A stretch of DNA of 64,000 nucleotides, taken from Hemicentrotus pulcherrimus (Eukaryota; Echinodermata; Echinoidea; Camarodonta; Strongylocentrotidae). The notes under the pieces are model-generated. The model was not told the origin of the DNA and did not search any database. It worked only from the letters and a program-made list of their open reading frames with translations. Of this stretch, positions 1 through 14,200 are shown in pieces; positions within the stretch are counted from its first letter, which is position 1, and every line of letters begins with the position of its first letter. A program made the position numbers and the translations under genes. The DNA lies in contig BEXV01000677.1 in NCBI GenBank assembly GCA_003118195.1, positions 27,768 to 91,767 on the forward strand, read 5' to 3'.

Positions 1-510
1 ATATACCGTAGATCTACTCACATTTACTCTCCACTTGACATGAGTATTGTTGATTGAAGTGGTTAATTAGTGCGGGTAGGATGCGATCGGTATGGCTAGC
101 TCTTCCGTGCGCTCCGCCCCACGGTAAGCGTAAGGCAGCAAGCTCGCTATTGATCCGCAGCAGATTCCGGATCCGGATCCCATACCGGAAGTATTTTGTT
201 TTGTTTAAAGGGGCCGGTACACATCAACATAGCCCAAATTGTCCTATGTACCGTCTAAATTGCTGTATTTTGTAAGTATTAATATATTTTCATAATATCC
301 CATGTGATGCCTTAAATCTATTTTGTGCAAAAAGGTCTATTTTTGGCCGCGAGTGTCGTATGGAAGTGTAAATTTTGTGCTCAAGAAAGGAACGTAGTCC
401 GTCACATACATCATCATGTCATGTTTGTGTCATGATGTACTATAATAATATAGGAAGGATGATGAAGCTGAAGGGGCCCTCCCATGAGGCTTCAACATAC
501 TTCCTAAGGG

Positions 511-635
511 CCTGGGCAGTGTCTCACGAAACCATCATAAGTACAAGTTCACCGACATCCCATTGAAATGCATGTATCAATGGGATGCCGGCCGTCGGTG
601 AACTTGTATGACGGTTTCATGAAACGCTGCCCGGG
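511..635. repeat. Hairpin (inverted repeat) element
   Basis: The left arm starts CCTGGGCAGTGTCTCACGAA. The right arm ends with its near complement (TTTCATGAAACGCTGCCCGG). The arms continue through AAGTTCACCGAC / GTCGGTGAACTT and CATCCCATTGA / TCAATGGGATG, leaving a loop of about 10 bases. This is a short foldback or solo MITE. Confidence 0.85.
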
Positions 636-1420
636 TGCACACGGATGTACATGTAGGAGCATCACTATCCTGGCTGTGTTGTAAAAGCTGTGCTTTTGAT
701 TCTCAACATTTTAAACACCACTGTACAAAACTCAACTGATTTCACTCAAAATCGGTACTGTATTAAGTTTAGTGACAATTGATGATCGACACCTAGATCT
801 ATAGCAGTAAAATACATTTTTTTTCAACTTACTGATGTTAAAAAGAATAATTTGAAAATTCAAATTGTAAGTCTAGTGTCAAACTTTGCCTACAGCTGCA
901 TTGGCATGATTGTATACAGTCTATGGAATATTGTGTGGTGTGTATATTTGTGTATGGGTCTAATTACACCTGGCTCACAGCATGCATGTATGCAGGTCAA
1001 CGCGCACATTCCCTGCTTTGCTGGAGTGGTCCAGGTGCACACATAGGAGCATCACTATCCTGGCTGTGTAGTAAAAGCTCTGCTTTTGATTCTCAACATT
1101 TCAAACACCACTGTACAAAACTCAACTGATTTCACTCAAAATCGGTACTTTAGTGACAATTGTTGACACCTAAATTGCAGTAAAATACATTTTTTTTACA
1201 ACTTACTGATGTTAAAAAGAATAATTTAAAAATTCAAATTGTAAGTCTACAGTCAAACTTTGCTTACAGCCACATCCGCATGATTGTATGCAATCTATGC
1301 AATATTGTGTAGTGTGTATATTTGTGTATAGGTCTAATAATACCTGCCTCACAGCAAGTATGCAGTGCTAGAGGTCAATACGCATTAGCATTGACTCTCT
1401 ATGCTTTGCTGGAGTGCCCA
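633..1420. repeat. Two-unit tandem duplication, period about 390-400 bp
   Basis: Units 633-1032 and 1033-1420 share long near-identical blocks such as GGAGCATCACTATCCTGGCT, AACACCACTGTACAAAACTC and ACTTACTGATGTTAAAAAGA. A partial third start (GGTGCA at 1421) follows. The two copies differ by scattered substitutions and small indels. Confidence 0.9.
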
Positions 1421-2257
1421 GGTGCAGTAATTACATTAAACATATGTTTAATGAAGTGTACATGTAGATGTGTTATAATGATTATAGAGGTCTAGCTGAA
1501 AAGTATTCAGAATCAGATACCATTCACCATTGATTTTCAGACTAATTTCATTTAAAAATACTTCTTCGCTCTTATAGTTATAGTTAGATTTTCCAAATTT
1601 ATGCTAAGACTTTGATGAGTGTGATTTGGTATGATTGTGACTAGTAATACATGTATGTAGACTAGTAAAAACTAAAAGTAAAAACTTAAATAGTAAAAGT
1701 AACCCAACTGTTGGACTGAAAGCTTTAGAGTTTATTCTCTTAATCTATTATGTCGCCTCTACATGTATAGTGTTAGGATAAGGAAGGTTGACAAATGTCA
1801 GTTTTATTATTCTCACGTAACGTGGTAACAGACGGTTGTTTCTGTCCACGCATCAGTATGTTTGTATCTAGACTATTTTTTTAGTTAAATCCATATTTTC
1901 AGGGAAGTGCAAGAAGAAAAAAAGCACTGCATGAACATTGCTTTTTTCTCAAAAAATTTGTTCTTATAAAGGAAAACTTATAAACATCAATTTCTGGACA
2001 AGACGATCCATGCATTATGTGAAATTGAAATCTTCCACTTCACAAGTTTTCACTAAAATTTGTGTGTGCTGTCAAAATATAAAAACATAAAATAATATGG
2101 AACACCCTACTCCCCACTTTCGAATAATTCAGATGGGAACGTAGGATTCAATTTTATTTTTCCTTATGTTATAAAAAAAACCTCTCGGAATTTACCTATG
2201 TCACGTCTATTTTGTTTCTTTTGAACAGAAAACCTTGATGTCTAAAAAGACCTGAAG

Positions 2258-5200
2258 ATGAAGTGTCTACTGGTAGTCCGCAATCCTAGCATGCCAGACA
2301 TAGTCTTCATGTGGAATGATTGTGAGTTCAAGAGACACCTAGCCAAGTCTGCCTTTGACAGAGGCCTTACAGAGGTAAGATCTTAGGAAATAAATCATTG
2401 AGACTACCGTAGTAGGTAGTAGGATTTTGTCGTTGTCGTTTGTATAATATTCATTTTCCATAGGCTCCAGCCAGTTACACCTTGTTCAGTATAAAACAAT
2501 TTGAGAGTTTGTAACTATAAACAGCACTATGATTTCCTAATTGTGAAGTGTTAACAAAAGTTTGCAAATCACAACTGTACTGGATTATCTAATTCCGATA
2601 GGTTTAACACAGGGACCGCCCAGTTCCTGTAGGCGATTGGTAACTACCGGTATTACATACATGTTGTAGGTTAATCACCTGCAAGATAGAACTTTTGCAA
2701 AAAGGAGTCAGATTTCAGATTTCCTTCTATACACCGTAATGAGTAAACTTGTATATGAGGCCGACATAACACAACAAACATCCAGAAATCTGTGCTCTTT
2801 CTGCTCAGGAATAGGATATACTGGGTACACCCTTTTAAAGGGCTTTGAATGAAAAGCCATTGAGCCAAACCACAACTGATGCCACTTTTAATGGTCACAG
2901 TTCTTTATAAAAATCACCTTGTCTTTTCTTTGGTAGCCTGATGAGATCCTTGGAGACCTTGACTTCAGTGTAGTGACCCAGTACTTCTCACCCATCATAG
3001 CATCTCATGGGCTGCTCTCATCGGAGATGAACTGTCCGTACTCCAGCATCACCTGTAATAATGATTTCATCTTTGTCATGAAACAAGTGAGTAATATGTC
3101 CACAATTATAGATATCATGTGTTACTTGACATCTATAGGGGATCCAGAATTGGGTTACATGACCCTTCCCCCCCCCCCCCTCTTTTTTCCCTCCTTGTAA
3201 AAGAGATTTGGGATTCTAATCAACACACACACACTCATACACAAAACAGAAACAAGATAAATCAACAGAATCTGATGATATTTTGTTGTTGTTGATGCTT
3301 TCTCTGTTTGAAAGTCCCTGGGGGGAATTGGGGGCCCCCCTTTTTTAAACAAAATACTGGTTCGATCGCCCCTGTTTGAGATATGTCTAATGTTCCCCCA
3401 TGCGACAGAATAAAAACATTTTGTGTTCATAAGCCTATAGTAATTGGATTACATAGTAAAATACTGCTCTTAGTCTATCATTCTGAGTATGCAACCTAAA
3501 GAATTTTGGTTGCTTAGTTAATATTACATGTTACATATTAAAGGCCATCTGTACTAGTGTGAAGGAGGGATTAGACCACCCTGCAAGGTCACTGGACAGG
3601 TGGTTATCAACTCAGCCCTCAAATAACATAAGAAAAAGAGGATCATGGGTGACCAATGGTCACCGATTAGGCATTGTTTTCTATATAGAGGGAGCAAGTA
3701 GCCATAAGTAGTGCAGTAGGGCTTTAAGCAACTTTAAAGTTTGTAAGGCTTTTCAGACAACTACAATGTTCCATTTTAAACAAAGTCCTTTCACCTTTCA
3801 GTTTGGCCAGCACCTGTACATTACAGTCAATGGAGACAGAGAGGAAACGGAACAATTCCTTCACAAAAAGCTGCTGGTCTTTCATCGAATTATTCAGTTC
3901 TTCTTTGGTGCATCAACAGAGCAGTAAGAATAATTCTCCCCGGAAACGGATACAGGCTTGCTCCTGTAAAGTAGTTTTTATGTGGTTTTTCAATTATTAT
4001 TATTATTTTTTTTTAAATCTGAATTTCTTTTTACAAGACAGTGAAGACTGTCAGTGTTGACTTTACTTACAATACAACACTGACTTCGTTTTAAAGGCTT
4101 GTTGAGGTAGAGTTTAATTCTTTTACCATCCAACGTGTATGCGTAAAACAACCATTATCTTCTCATCTTGTCATATGCATTATGATGTAAGAGGATAGCT
4201 TGCAGTGTGGGAATGACGTCCTTGACTATAATTTGTTGCTGTACTCTGTGTTGAGCCTTTTGGGCTAGGCACATCAAGTATTCAGTGTTCTTTGAAAATA
4301 AGGCATACGAAACAAAGTTGGTATATATGTATATTGCGATATTGATACTTGCCATTTCATCACCAGAATCCTGTCACCCTTGCAGGTTACGGAAGGATAG
4401 TCCGAGTCAGAGAGATGCATTATGGGATACCTTAGGCTCCGTCTTGGACAGCTGGTGTGAGCTGTACCACAGGGAACAATCTTTTCTCCTGGAGGTATGA
4501 GAGTCACATGGCATGTATGAATAACTCGACTATCCATCAATCTACCATTACCACATAATATTAGGGGCAGTTGAAATGGAGCAAAGAATCACTGTAACTT
4601 TCTGTATTCAGATTCCAAAATGAAAATGCCCACGTGTACACCCCAAAAAGCCATATCTACTGATTAATTGGCTATGTTGGCTTCTTAGTGTGTTGAATGC
4701 ATCCGTTAATTTTCCTGAAATGTTGAAACTACTTCTGGGCAAAATCAGAGCAAAAAATTAAATTTTGTATTCATGAAATATCTTTGTGTCATTGGGTTTG
4801 ACAGATGTGTATCAATCAGATGTGATTACTTAAATCTGAGACCAACATTTAACCCTTTGGCTACAGGAGCTGAGTGCTCACTGTGCTAACTCTATGGGAA
4901 TGAGTGAATTCAGTAGTCAACGGGTTAACATCACCATCCAAAAGATGCGACTTGGTTTGGAACTAGGGTCTGTCAGACGAAGACTACTGATAATACTGCT
5001 AGACTATCTCACATCTCACATCTCAATGCTCGGAACCCTAATATTTAAAAGGGATTGGGTATCCTTGTCTCAAATTCTGAAGCGAAATCCTGGATTTAGC
5101 TTATGCTGCAATGATAATTGTAAACCTTTAGGTCAGTCAGGGACCCCATGACTTTTACAAGCCGATCGATTGCCTGTCTGATTATCAAGATATTTATGAT

Positions 5201-8200
5201 TGGAAATCGAAATTTCAAAATTTGTTTTCCTAACGGTTATTAAAACACTACAAAATGAGTATGAATTTTACTTTTTTGGGGCACTTCATGATGATTATTT
5301 TGAAGCGCAATTTTTTTAGAGCTTCAATATTAAATCATATCACAGACACTGATAACATGTAGGGCCATGCATCTCAGATTTAACATTGTTAAACGGTGAC
5401 TTTAATTTATATTTTGGATGGTTCTGTTTTGTCTCTCTTATCATCCGGTCATTAGGCTGTAGAGACTCTAGAGGTCAACCAAACCCTCAATGAACTCTGC
5501 ATCGGTCTCTTGGAATCCGTCCTGCTCAAGTTCAGGTCAGCTGGAGACAAGAATGCAGTCCATGCCATGCTGATCACAGGAGCTAAGCTTTTGGCGTTAT
5601 ATTCAAGGTAATTTTGATTTGTTATTTTGTATGTCTTCGGCACCCAAGGTGGAGGGATTGGGTGCCTAGGTTGTCCGCCTGCTCTTTGCTTCCACGATAA
5701 CTTGAGAACCTCTTCACAGATTTACCTGATCTTGGATAAAAACATGCATATGTATGAACATGCAAGGATGAATTGGATTTTGGTTGAAAGAGGTCACAGG
5801 TCACAGAGACTTAAAAGTGATTTTTTTTTAAATGCCAGAAAGTATCTCATCACTTGAAAAGCGTTGTAGCAATTCAAACCAAACTTGAATCAAGTATCTA
5901 TGAGCTTGCATGGATGAACTGAAAAGAATTTTGGTGTAAAGGTCAAAGGTCAAAAAATTGTTATCCCTGCCAGTGTGCAGTGCATGTGTTTTCTGCTGAA
6001 TTGTCACATTTCTTGTTGATATTTTGGTGATTCTAAATCATAGTATTCAGCAATACCTGTGTGCTATATAATTCACTTTTCCAAATGTTTTAACTTCATG
6101 TAAGATCTTTCACAATGCAGTTGCAGGTGACCAGGGGGGTGTTTCACATAGATCTGAAGTTGGACTTAACAATTAGGGAAAGCCGTTAGCATCTTTGAAA
6201 ATGTTTCATAAAAGTTATTTTAAAAGGCATAAAATGTTGATTTAAATCATTCATATTTTCTATTATCAAGGAGGTTTCATGTTCTTGATGTGGAATTTAT
6301 GAAAAGTCTAAAAAACTTTTGAATATATTTTATTTTTAAGGCTACAAATGGCTCTCCATAATGTTTAAGTCTAACTTAGAGTTAAGTTTGACTTAAGATC
6401 TTTGTGAAACACCCCCAGTACTCCACTTTATCTTCCAGTCAGCCTCAGTTGAGTCTGCTTTCAAGAAATGCAAGATCTGACAATTAAACCTTTAAGTATC
6501 ATCACCTTGCATTTCAGTCGCAATGCAGCCGAGCTCCACCCGTCCGATGTCCTCCTGATCATCAATCTAGCCCGGTCACTCTACCCTTCCCCCAAGGGCC
6601 CACTACAGGAGATGCAGGACGAGGCCCCGTCTCAGAGAGGAGGAGGAGGAGGAGGAGGAGGAGGGGGAGGGGGAGGATCAGACTGGGAGAACAGACAGTC
6701 AGGGGTCTTCAGCGATGGGGAGTTTCTGAGTGCTGGAGAGGGAGGAGGGTCTGATGGGGTAAGTTTAAGAAAGCTACTCGCTTGAAGAATTTTAGGGGGA
6801 AATGAGGTGATGTTGCTGCTTAGTGATGTTTCCGCTAGGCCATGACACCTTTATATGCCAAATTTCATTTCTATGTCGTCCACTATTCTCTTTATTTCCT
6901 CTCCTTTAAATTAAATTACTTAGTGTAGCGGTGGTGGTTATTTTACCTGACTGCTAAGAAAGCATAAATGCTTGTTAGTAAGCAACCAAAGATCGACTGC
7001 TTTAGGTCCTCTCCGAGAGCTCTGGTAATGAGGATTAATGCCTTACCAAAGGGCACTAGCGCATCGCCTTGGTTTTGAACCCGGGTTGCCGGATTACGGG
7101 ATTACTGCTCTGCCAGCTGAGCTATCGCACCTCCTACTTATGAAATGCCAAATAATATTCATACATTTTTATAAGGAAAAATATCTTGCCCTTTACGCAA
7201 TTTTCTTAATTGAGCAAAGCCAAATATCACAGAGTTAGGAATGAGGATATGAATGGTAAACCTACATTTTTCAGAATTCTATCTGTCATATGAAGTCCCA
7301 TGAATGAAGAATTTCCAGATTATCAGCCATTTTTCCTTTTTAGTCACAATACTACAGTCCAGCCAACACGCATGAAGATCGTAGCCCCCTACCATCAGAT
7401 GACCCAGAAGAAGACAAATCAGATGTCGACCGTACCAATCCTCCCCAAACTGAACGTCAGCAAACATCAGAGGGAGAGCAGCAACGGTCAACAATGTCCA
7501 CAAGGTTGAAGGGGTCAGGTGAAGGTCAGAGGTCAGAGGACATGAGTACATCAGGGGATTCCCATATGGACAGTTGGTGCGACCTGGCGGGGGGTCATGG
7601 GGCGGACACGGCCAGCATACCTTCCATCGACTGCACCCCAGGTGGGCGTGTCCCTGAACCCCCAAGCTCAAAGACCATCTGGTATACTCCAATTGAAGTA
7701 AGTCATCTTCAGGCCTGATAATTACCCGATTAAAATCAGTTTCCCATTTTAATTTTTTTTTTTCCCCCAGGTTTTTTTTTCCACCAATTTTCCTTTTTTC
7801 ACCAATTTTTTTTTACTCAAAAGGGGGGAAGGTTGTTAGATGCCATTTTTTCCCCCAAACCGTCTTCTTCTTCTTTTTTGTACTCAAGGGGGGAGAGGTT
7901 GAGTGGTCCTCACTATCACCCCTGCATCTTTCCGATTAACAAACTTAGTCTGTGTCACTTGACATATAACAAGTAGGGATATATACAGTGCGTCCCAGAA
8001 AAAACAAAACCGAGAAGTATCAATGTTCTATCATAACTTAATCACAACTATAATTAATAAATGATTCATATTTGGAAAGCTTAAAGTCTCCTCTTTCATG
8101 TGATGCTACTCAGATGATGCATATTTAACGCATGAGTGATTAAAAGCAATTTGAAGGAAGGAAACCAAAAAGACAATTGGCGGGAGGTATCTGAATTTCG

Positions 8201-11200
8201 AAGAAAAATTCACATTTCTAGAAAGTTGAGTTTCTGCCCTTTCATATTAAAATTTGTAATAAATAACTATACAATCAAAACTGTGCCACAGATATAAAAA
8301 AGGGGAAACACATCCACACTCCTTCCCTCTTTGATACACTGACATGTTTATGCATTCATGGAGTGGCACCAATTTATCTGCAAGAACTAATCCAGGAATA
8401 CAAACCCTCACTCAATTTATTGTCATCTTCACAATTTAACCTCGTGTCTACTTCTGTGTCAACTCTTTAATATGGTAATCGCTCTTTTTGCAAAGCTTCT
8501 GCTGGACTTTGGAACAGATCTACCTTTAAATGTCAAAAACTGTCAAACTGTTAACCAATTCAAAACTTAAGACACATTTATTCGAAATTGTTTTCGATGA
8601 TTAACTAACTCTGTTCACTTTGATGTGTTTTCCATATATGTATTGTTATTTGTAGGTTTATTTGCACTTTTTTGTTTTGTTTAATATGTAAGTGTTTATC
8701 AGTCTATTTTGTTTCTTATAGCGCTTGGAGACTTTGGTGGTAACGTTTTTATTATTTTTATTATTTGTAATCAAATGGTTTATTTTTTGGGGGAAACATA
8801 TGTCTATTCGATGAACATGGTTTGTGGTAAATTTGTGATAACATTCTGTCACCTTCACTTTTTTCTTGTATTAGTGATCCCTTTAACACTGGTGCTATTT
8901 TGGGTTATCCCAGTTAGATTTTTGTTTAAATATCAATGAAAAAAAATCATTTGAAGAGTTATATTTCCCGACTCATTTCCTCCTATTTTCTGTCAGCGTA
9001 AATGTTTTATCTTTTTGAAAGGCTCACTCATGTTTAGTTGAATAAAAATAAATTAGCAAAATTGAATTCTGACGTACTCATCATATTAAAGCATCCCCCC
9101 TACATGCATTCAACCCACAAGCTTCTGCTTTTTGAGGTTCCCATGCTTTCCTTATCTCCTTATCTATTATGTTAGAGTACATGAATTGTAAATTTGATGT
9201 AAACAATTTAAATATTTGGAAAAATTAAACAATTGAATTGAATTGAAAAATTTACCAAACAAGGGACCGAAACCTCATGATGCAGACACCAGTAGTACAT
9301 AGACCCTCAACTCCGATCACCCGTCAACTCCAACCAAATCAGCCACACCCACCCAACCCACCAACCCAGGCAATCAGCCTCAGATGACATACTCATCCTC
9401 TTCCCAGGCCTCTGCAAGCCGCCACTCCACTACATCTCCATCTCCCAAGGCTACCAGGAGGAGTAGAAGAGAGAAGAGAGGAGGAGGAGGGACGCTGGAA
9501 GATGCTGCTCAGATGACAGTATTCCTTCAACAGTCTTGCCCATGTAGCCCACACGTTCTCCATGTTGTGCGACTCCTACCAAGCATCATCTTGGTAGTGG
9601 TAACAGAGGTTAGTATCACAAGCAAGAGCCCACGATGGCTAATCCTAATGATGCAGCTGATTTGATGTCAGTTTTAAGGCAACTATTACTGCTTTCAAGG
9701 TAAAGACCAGTATTGGAAATGCCCCAATTTAAAAAAATGAAGTGGAACTCTTATTACCAATCATGTGAAAGAGTATGTTTTGACTAATACATGATGATAA
9801 AAAATTTGCCGGGAAACCGCCTACTAATTGATATATTTGGTAGATTAGTTTATCTATTGGTGTGTGAGAGATAAACGCACGTGTGCGTAGTCCCGTATAC
9901 ATCTTTCTGTGTACAGTGCTTGTAACTTTATGAAGACTGGGCAAAATTTCTTATCATTTTGATGATTCCAGAACCTTGCAGTACACACCAATACTTACAT
10001 GCTAGATGATCAACCTTTTCTGATCGATTCCACAACGTTTCTTTCACAATGCAATCGCATGACCATAACTGGTCTTTATCTTTAGGCAGCTGGGTGATCT
10101 CTTTAATGCCATAAAAACAATCACAATAACCAATTTGTTTGTTCTTGTATCAGGAACTTGCTTAGCCAGTTACTGCCTTCTGCCTCCTTAAATGATGATG
10201 CCATTTCAAGTACCGGTAAAACTACTAAATGAATTGACCAATTTGAGCTATGTTCTCAAGGTACCATGACCATCATAGTTTAAAAACTTCAAGTTTGAGA
10301 AACCTGATTCTGATTCTGTTCTGATCCTGGTCCTGCTCCTCAAGAGGGATATATAGATGACAGTGAAGCTATTAACAACCATCCACTTACAACAACCAGG
10401 TTTCACATGGAACCAAAACAATGTACTTCACAGTTTGAACTACAAGCCAGGAAAGCATTCATATAAAAATGCAAAATAGTGTAACCTCAAAGTTAGTTAC
10501 GTCCATACAAAAAAATAACGTTGAGCGAGGACTTCCTGCTGCTCTTAGTTTAACGCCCTAACCTTAAGATCGCTTATGGTTTATGACTTTGAGTATACTC
10601 CTAGTTTCATAATCACAAGTGCATCCACAAGTGAGGTGCCAAACTACAAGATAACTTTGAAGTTTAAAACATGACCTAACCTTTAAGTTAATGCAATGTC
10701 ATTTGAACCTAAAGAACATATTGTTTAAATCAGGTCAACAATCAGGTCGCGACCTGGGTCAGTCACTGCTTGAAGCGTCTGAGTGACCTCTTGAATGCCA
10801 TCTCTAGGACGGAGACCAGTGAGGCACTCCATAGACAGAGCAGTGTGGGTAAACTGGATGCAGATCTCAAGCAGCTTGGCAATGCCGTCAAGAAATCAAG
10901 GGTAAGTTGCTGTTTGGTACCTGGGGGGTGTTTCACAAAGATCCTAAGTTAGACTTAACAATTATGGAAAGCCATTAGCTTCCTTGAAAATATTTTGTAA
11001 AAGCTGTTTTGAAAGGCAAAAAATGTTGATTCAAATTATTCATATTTTCTATTATCATGGGAGATTTCATGTTCTTGATGTAGAATTCATGAAAAATCTA
11101 AAAAACTTAAATTTTTGCTTTTGAATATATTTTATTTTGAGGCTACAAATGGCTCTCCATACTTTTTAAGTCCAACTTAGGTTTAAGTTCAACTTAGGAT

Positions 11201-14200
11201 CTTTGTGAAACACCCCCAGTTATACTAGATTGTATTCTGATGTGTCAATTTTTTTATTTTAGGAAATAAGAATTAATCATCCAAAGCCATCCTGTTTGGT
11301 TCAGTAAATTGATTCACACTGCAGCTGTAGGGCTCTTTTGCCCTACATTGAGAGATGGAAGAAAAACTTCACATAAGGAGCACTGTTTTTGTTGCCCCAG
11401 CACCCAATCCTAGCTTTTTCCCTTGCTGAAAATGTGATATTGACTGTCATTCAATCATGAGTTATGATAATGACGTAATGAGGACAAGTAAACTTTTGCA
11501 GAAAAAACAACTTGCCCAGAAAGGTCAAGAAGACATATAAGTAATATCTGCTAACAAATGAATCTCTGCATTAATCACTGACACCTTTCCATATCAAGCT
11601 TTATCAGGCTTCATATTATACATAGCATATGTGGCTCCAACATGTCTGAGTCTCCTTTGAGGCTCATCAGGAGAAACCAATCATTATCCCTGATTTACCA
11701 CTTTTGGAACAACTGCAGAATACCCCACCCCACAAGTATCACTATAATAATCATAATAATTATAATAATAATCTTTTAAAGTCCACTCCAAATTTCATTA
11801 AGTTAAACCGAAAATGGAAATTCTTTATGCCCAATTGACCCTAATAACCCTAATGTTTTGGGCATTCTGCAGTTAAGCCACATTTCTATAAAAAATAAAA
11901 AAATATTTTGCAGAAATTAAATTGTACTCTTGAACATTAAGCACAAGTTAACTCAAGATGAGTTTTCAAATCTAAATGTATAATCGTTTCTATTTTGTTT
12001 TGTTTCTGTCCATGCAGATCCAAGGTGTTCAGCAGGTTCACACAGAACTCATGAAGCAGTGGATGATTGCTAAGGGGTGCGGCTTGACAACAAACCAAGG
12101 CTTCAGTGCTGCCATACCACCAAGGTAAAGTTCATTTTGCTCTGGAAAAGGTCATGGAACATACATTTTCTACAAAAGAATGCGTCTCAGCCAATCAACT
12201 TTCTAACTGCAGCAGGCATGTCCTGGGAAGTGTTTCACAAAGACAAACATCGACTCTTAGTTGGACTTACATGTAACTATGGCAGGCCGTTCATGCCACT
12301 GTTTGCTATCACCATTTACTGGCATTGGTCTCTCTAGGGACGTACAAATCATGGTCACAAATCTTTTTTAATCATTCATTATTGAAGGAAAAAATATAGT
12401 CTAAAGATCATAATGGTGAGAGCAGCCAGTGGCATATTTTTGTTGATTGGGGTCTATTTGACCACTTTATCTAGCATTAGGACATGTTTTTACATAGAAT
12501 AGGCCCATCAAATCTCTTCTAACTTTCACCACAAAAAATACTGATTAAATCCCCTTATATTCCATAATGCATTGTGTGAAATTGACTTAAGACTGGTGTT
12601 ACTAGATGGTGCTGGGAATTGTGAATTAACACTATTGTTATCAACATGTCAATTGAACGTACTTCTTTTTAGCTTGCAGCGTTTTACGTCCACTCCGGGA
12701 TGCTTCATCAGGCCATCTGGACTGCGGTGGCAAATGCATGTTTAATGTCATCTTTTAACAATAGATTAATTATCTCGTCAATGTGCTGTCTTTTTCTCTA
12801 TCAATAATACAGACTGGAATCCATTCTCTCTGAAATGAACAAGACCCTCAAGAGCATCTTCACACGCTGCTACATCCTGCGCAACGCCCCCCTGGTGCGT
12901 GCCCCGTCCCGCTACCTACCAGTCATAGGGGACGTGCGTGTATCCCTGATAGAATCACTAACCCTCTACCACGACTACCTGGCGGTGCGGGCGGAGCGCA
13001 ACATCACCATGACCAACTACCTGGAGGACTTTCCCGGCCTGGTGCACTTCGTCCATGTGAACAGGACTACGGATCAGGTGTTAGCGCCCTCTATCAATTC
13101 CAGCTGTGAATCGGAGCATGTGGGTGGCCAGAAAAAGCTTCTCCAAGAGAAGGTAAGTAAATAAGTTGAAGTTAAAAAATGCCCAACTATCTTAATTTCT
13201 TCGAAATATCTGTTCTTAGAAAGTGTCCATTCACGGAAAGATAAAAATGATTGAGGACAAATGCATCAACCACATAAACAAGGGATATCTTTTTAGAGAC
13301 TTCCACCACCAATTAGTCTAATTTCTGAATTTGACAATTCAGTAGTGACTTACATTCAGTCTTTGTTTGCAAATCTGTGAGTACCATTCACAGTTTCCAA
13401 AGATCTTGTTACAAAATGCAATTATTTGATAATTTCAGTAAAATGGGAAAAGGCAGAATAATCAGTGAGTATTTACTTTTCCAATCAGGTTTGGGGCATG
13501 GTAGAACAGTGTCATGAGAAACTGCAGCAAGGCTTTGTGATGGAAACGGTTCGAGAGGGAGACTTCACACTCTCCTATCTCCTATACTTTGAAGACCCAA
13601 GTGTAAGTTTCACATTGTTTCCTATATAATTGAGTTTTTAGTACAACCGAAGATCTTATACAATTACTGGAGACAGACTTTTTCATAAGGCCAGCCTTCC
13701 TGTCTAGTCTCCAAATACTTTCATTAATGAACATGTTGAGAATGTTTTCCCCTTGTTCCTCATGTCTTCTCAACTTGTGTTATTCTCATGTTAGATATTG
13801 ATACATGTATTATATTTTAACTTTTATATGTTTGTTTTCCTTTGTATATTTTAATGAAAGTATGGAATAAAGTGAACTTGATCAGTAATAAAATGTGCAT
13901 GATATTTATTATGTTAAGTCTTATCTTTGTCAGATAACAATTTCTGTCTGTTTGATTTCAGTTGTGTTGTTTTGTTTTTCAAAATAAGAGTGGGGTCTCC
14001 TATACTTTTTTTTGTTACGACCATCCCCTTTTTATGAGGTGCTTGGTAGAATGGCAGACATTACGGTGCTGCCATTGGATGTACATCCCTAGAAATGTAC
14101 ATGTTAAAGTTTTAACCTTACTGTGACTGCTTGTAGATCTACATCAATTCATTGTCAGTAAAATCGGATAGCTTATAAGGAAGTTACGATTTATTTTTTT

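Larger units (their letters stand above)
1..2228. other. Region upstream of HPS1, no gene recognised
   Basis: Only short unsupported ORFs occur here. The stretch holds a hairpin at 511-635 and a two-unit tandem repeat at 633-1420. It should contain the HPS1 promoter and a 5' non-coding exon, because the start-codon exon is preceded by a good acceptor, but neither can be placed from sequence alone. Confidence 0.6.

Noticed and set aside
3155..3430. 91-codon minus-strand frame
   Set aside because: It crosses a poly-C tract and a CA repeat in an HPS1 intron and has no homology features.
7040..7133. Possible tRNA gene (A and B boxes on the minus strand)
   Set aside because: The acceptor stem cannot close, and the same head plus body occurs at 51134-51343. 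It is a SINE head.
12226..12335. Another GTGTTTCACAAAG MITE copy
   Set aside because: The left-end words are similar (AAGTGTTTCACAAAGAC, TTAGTTGGACTTA) but no matching right end could be found, so it is not listed as an element.
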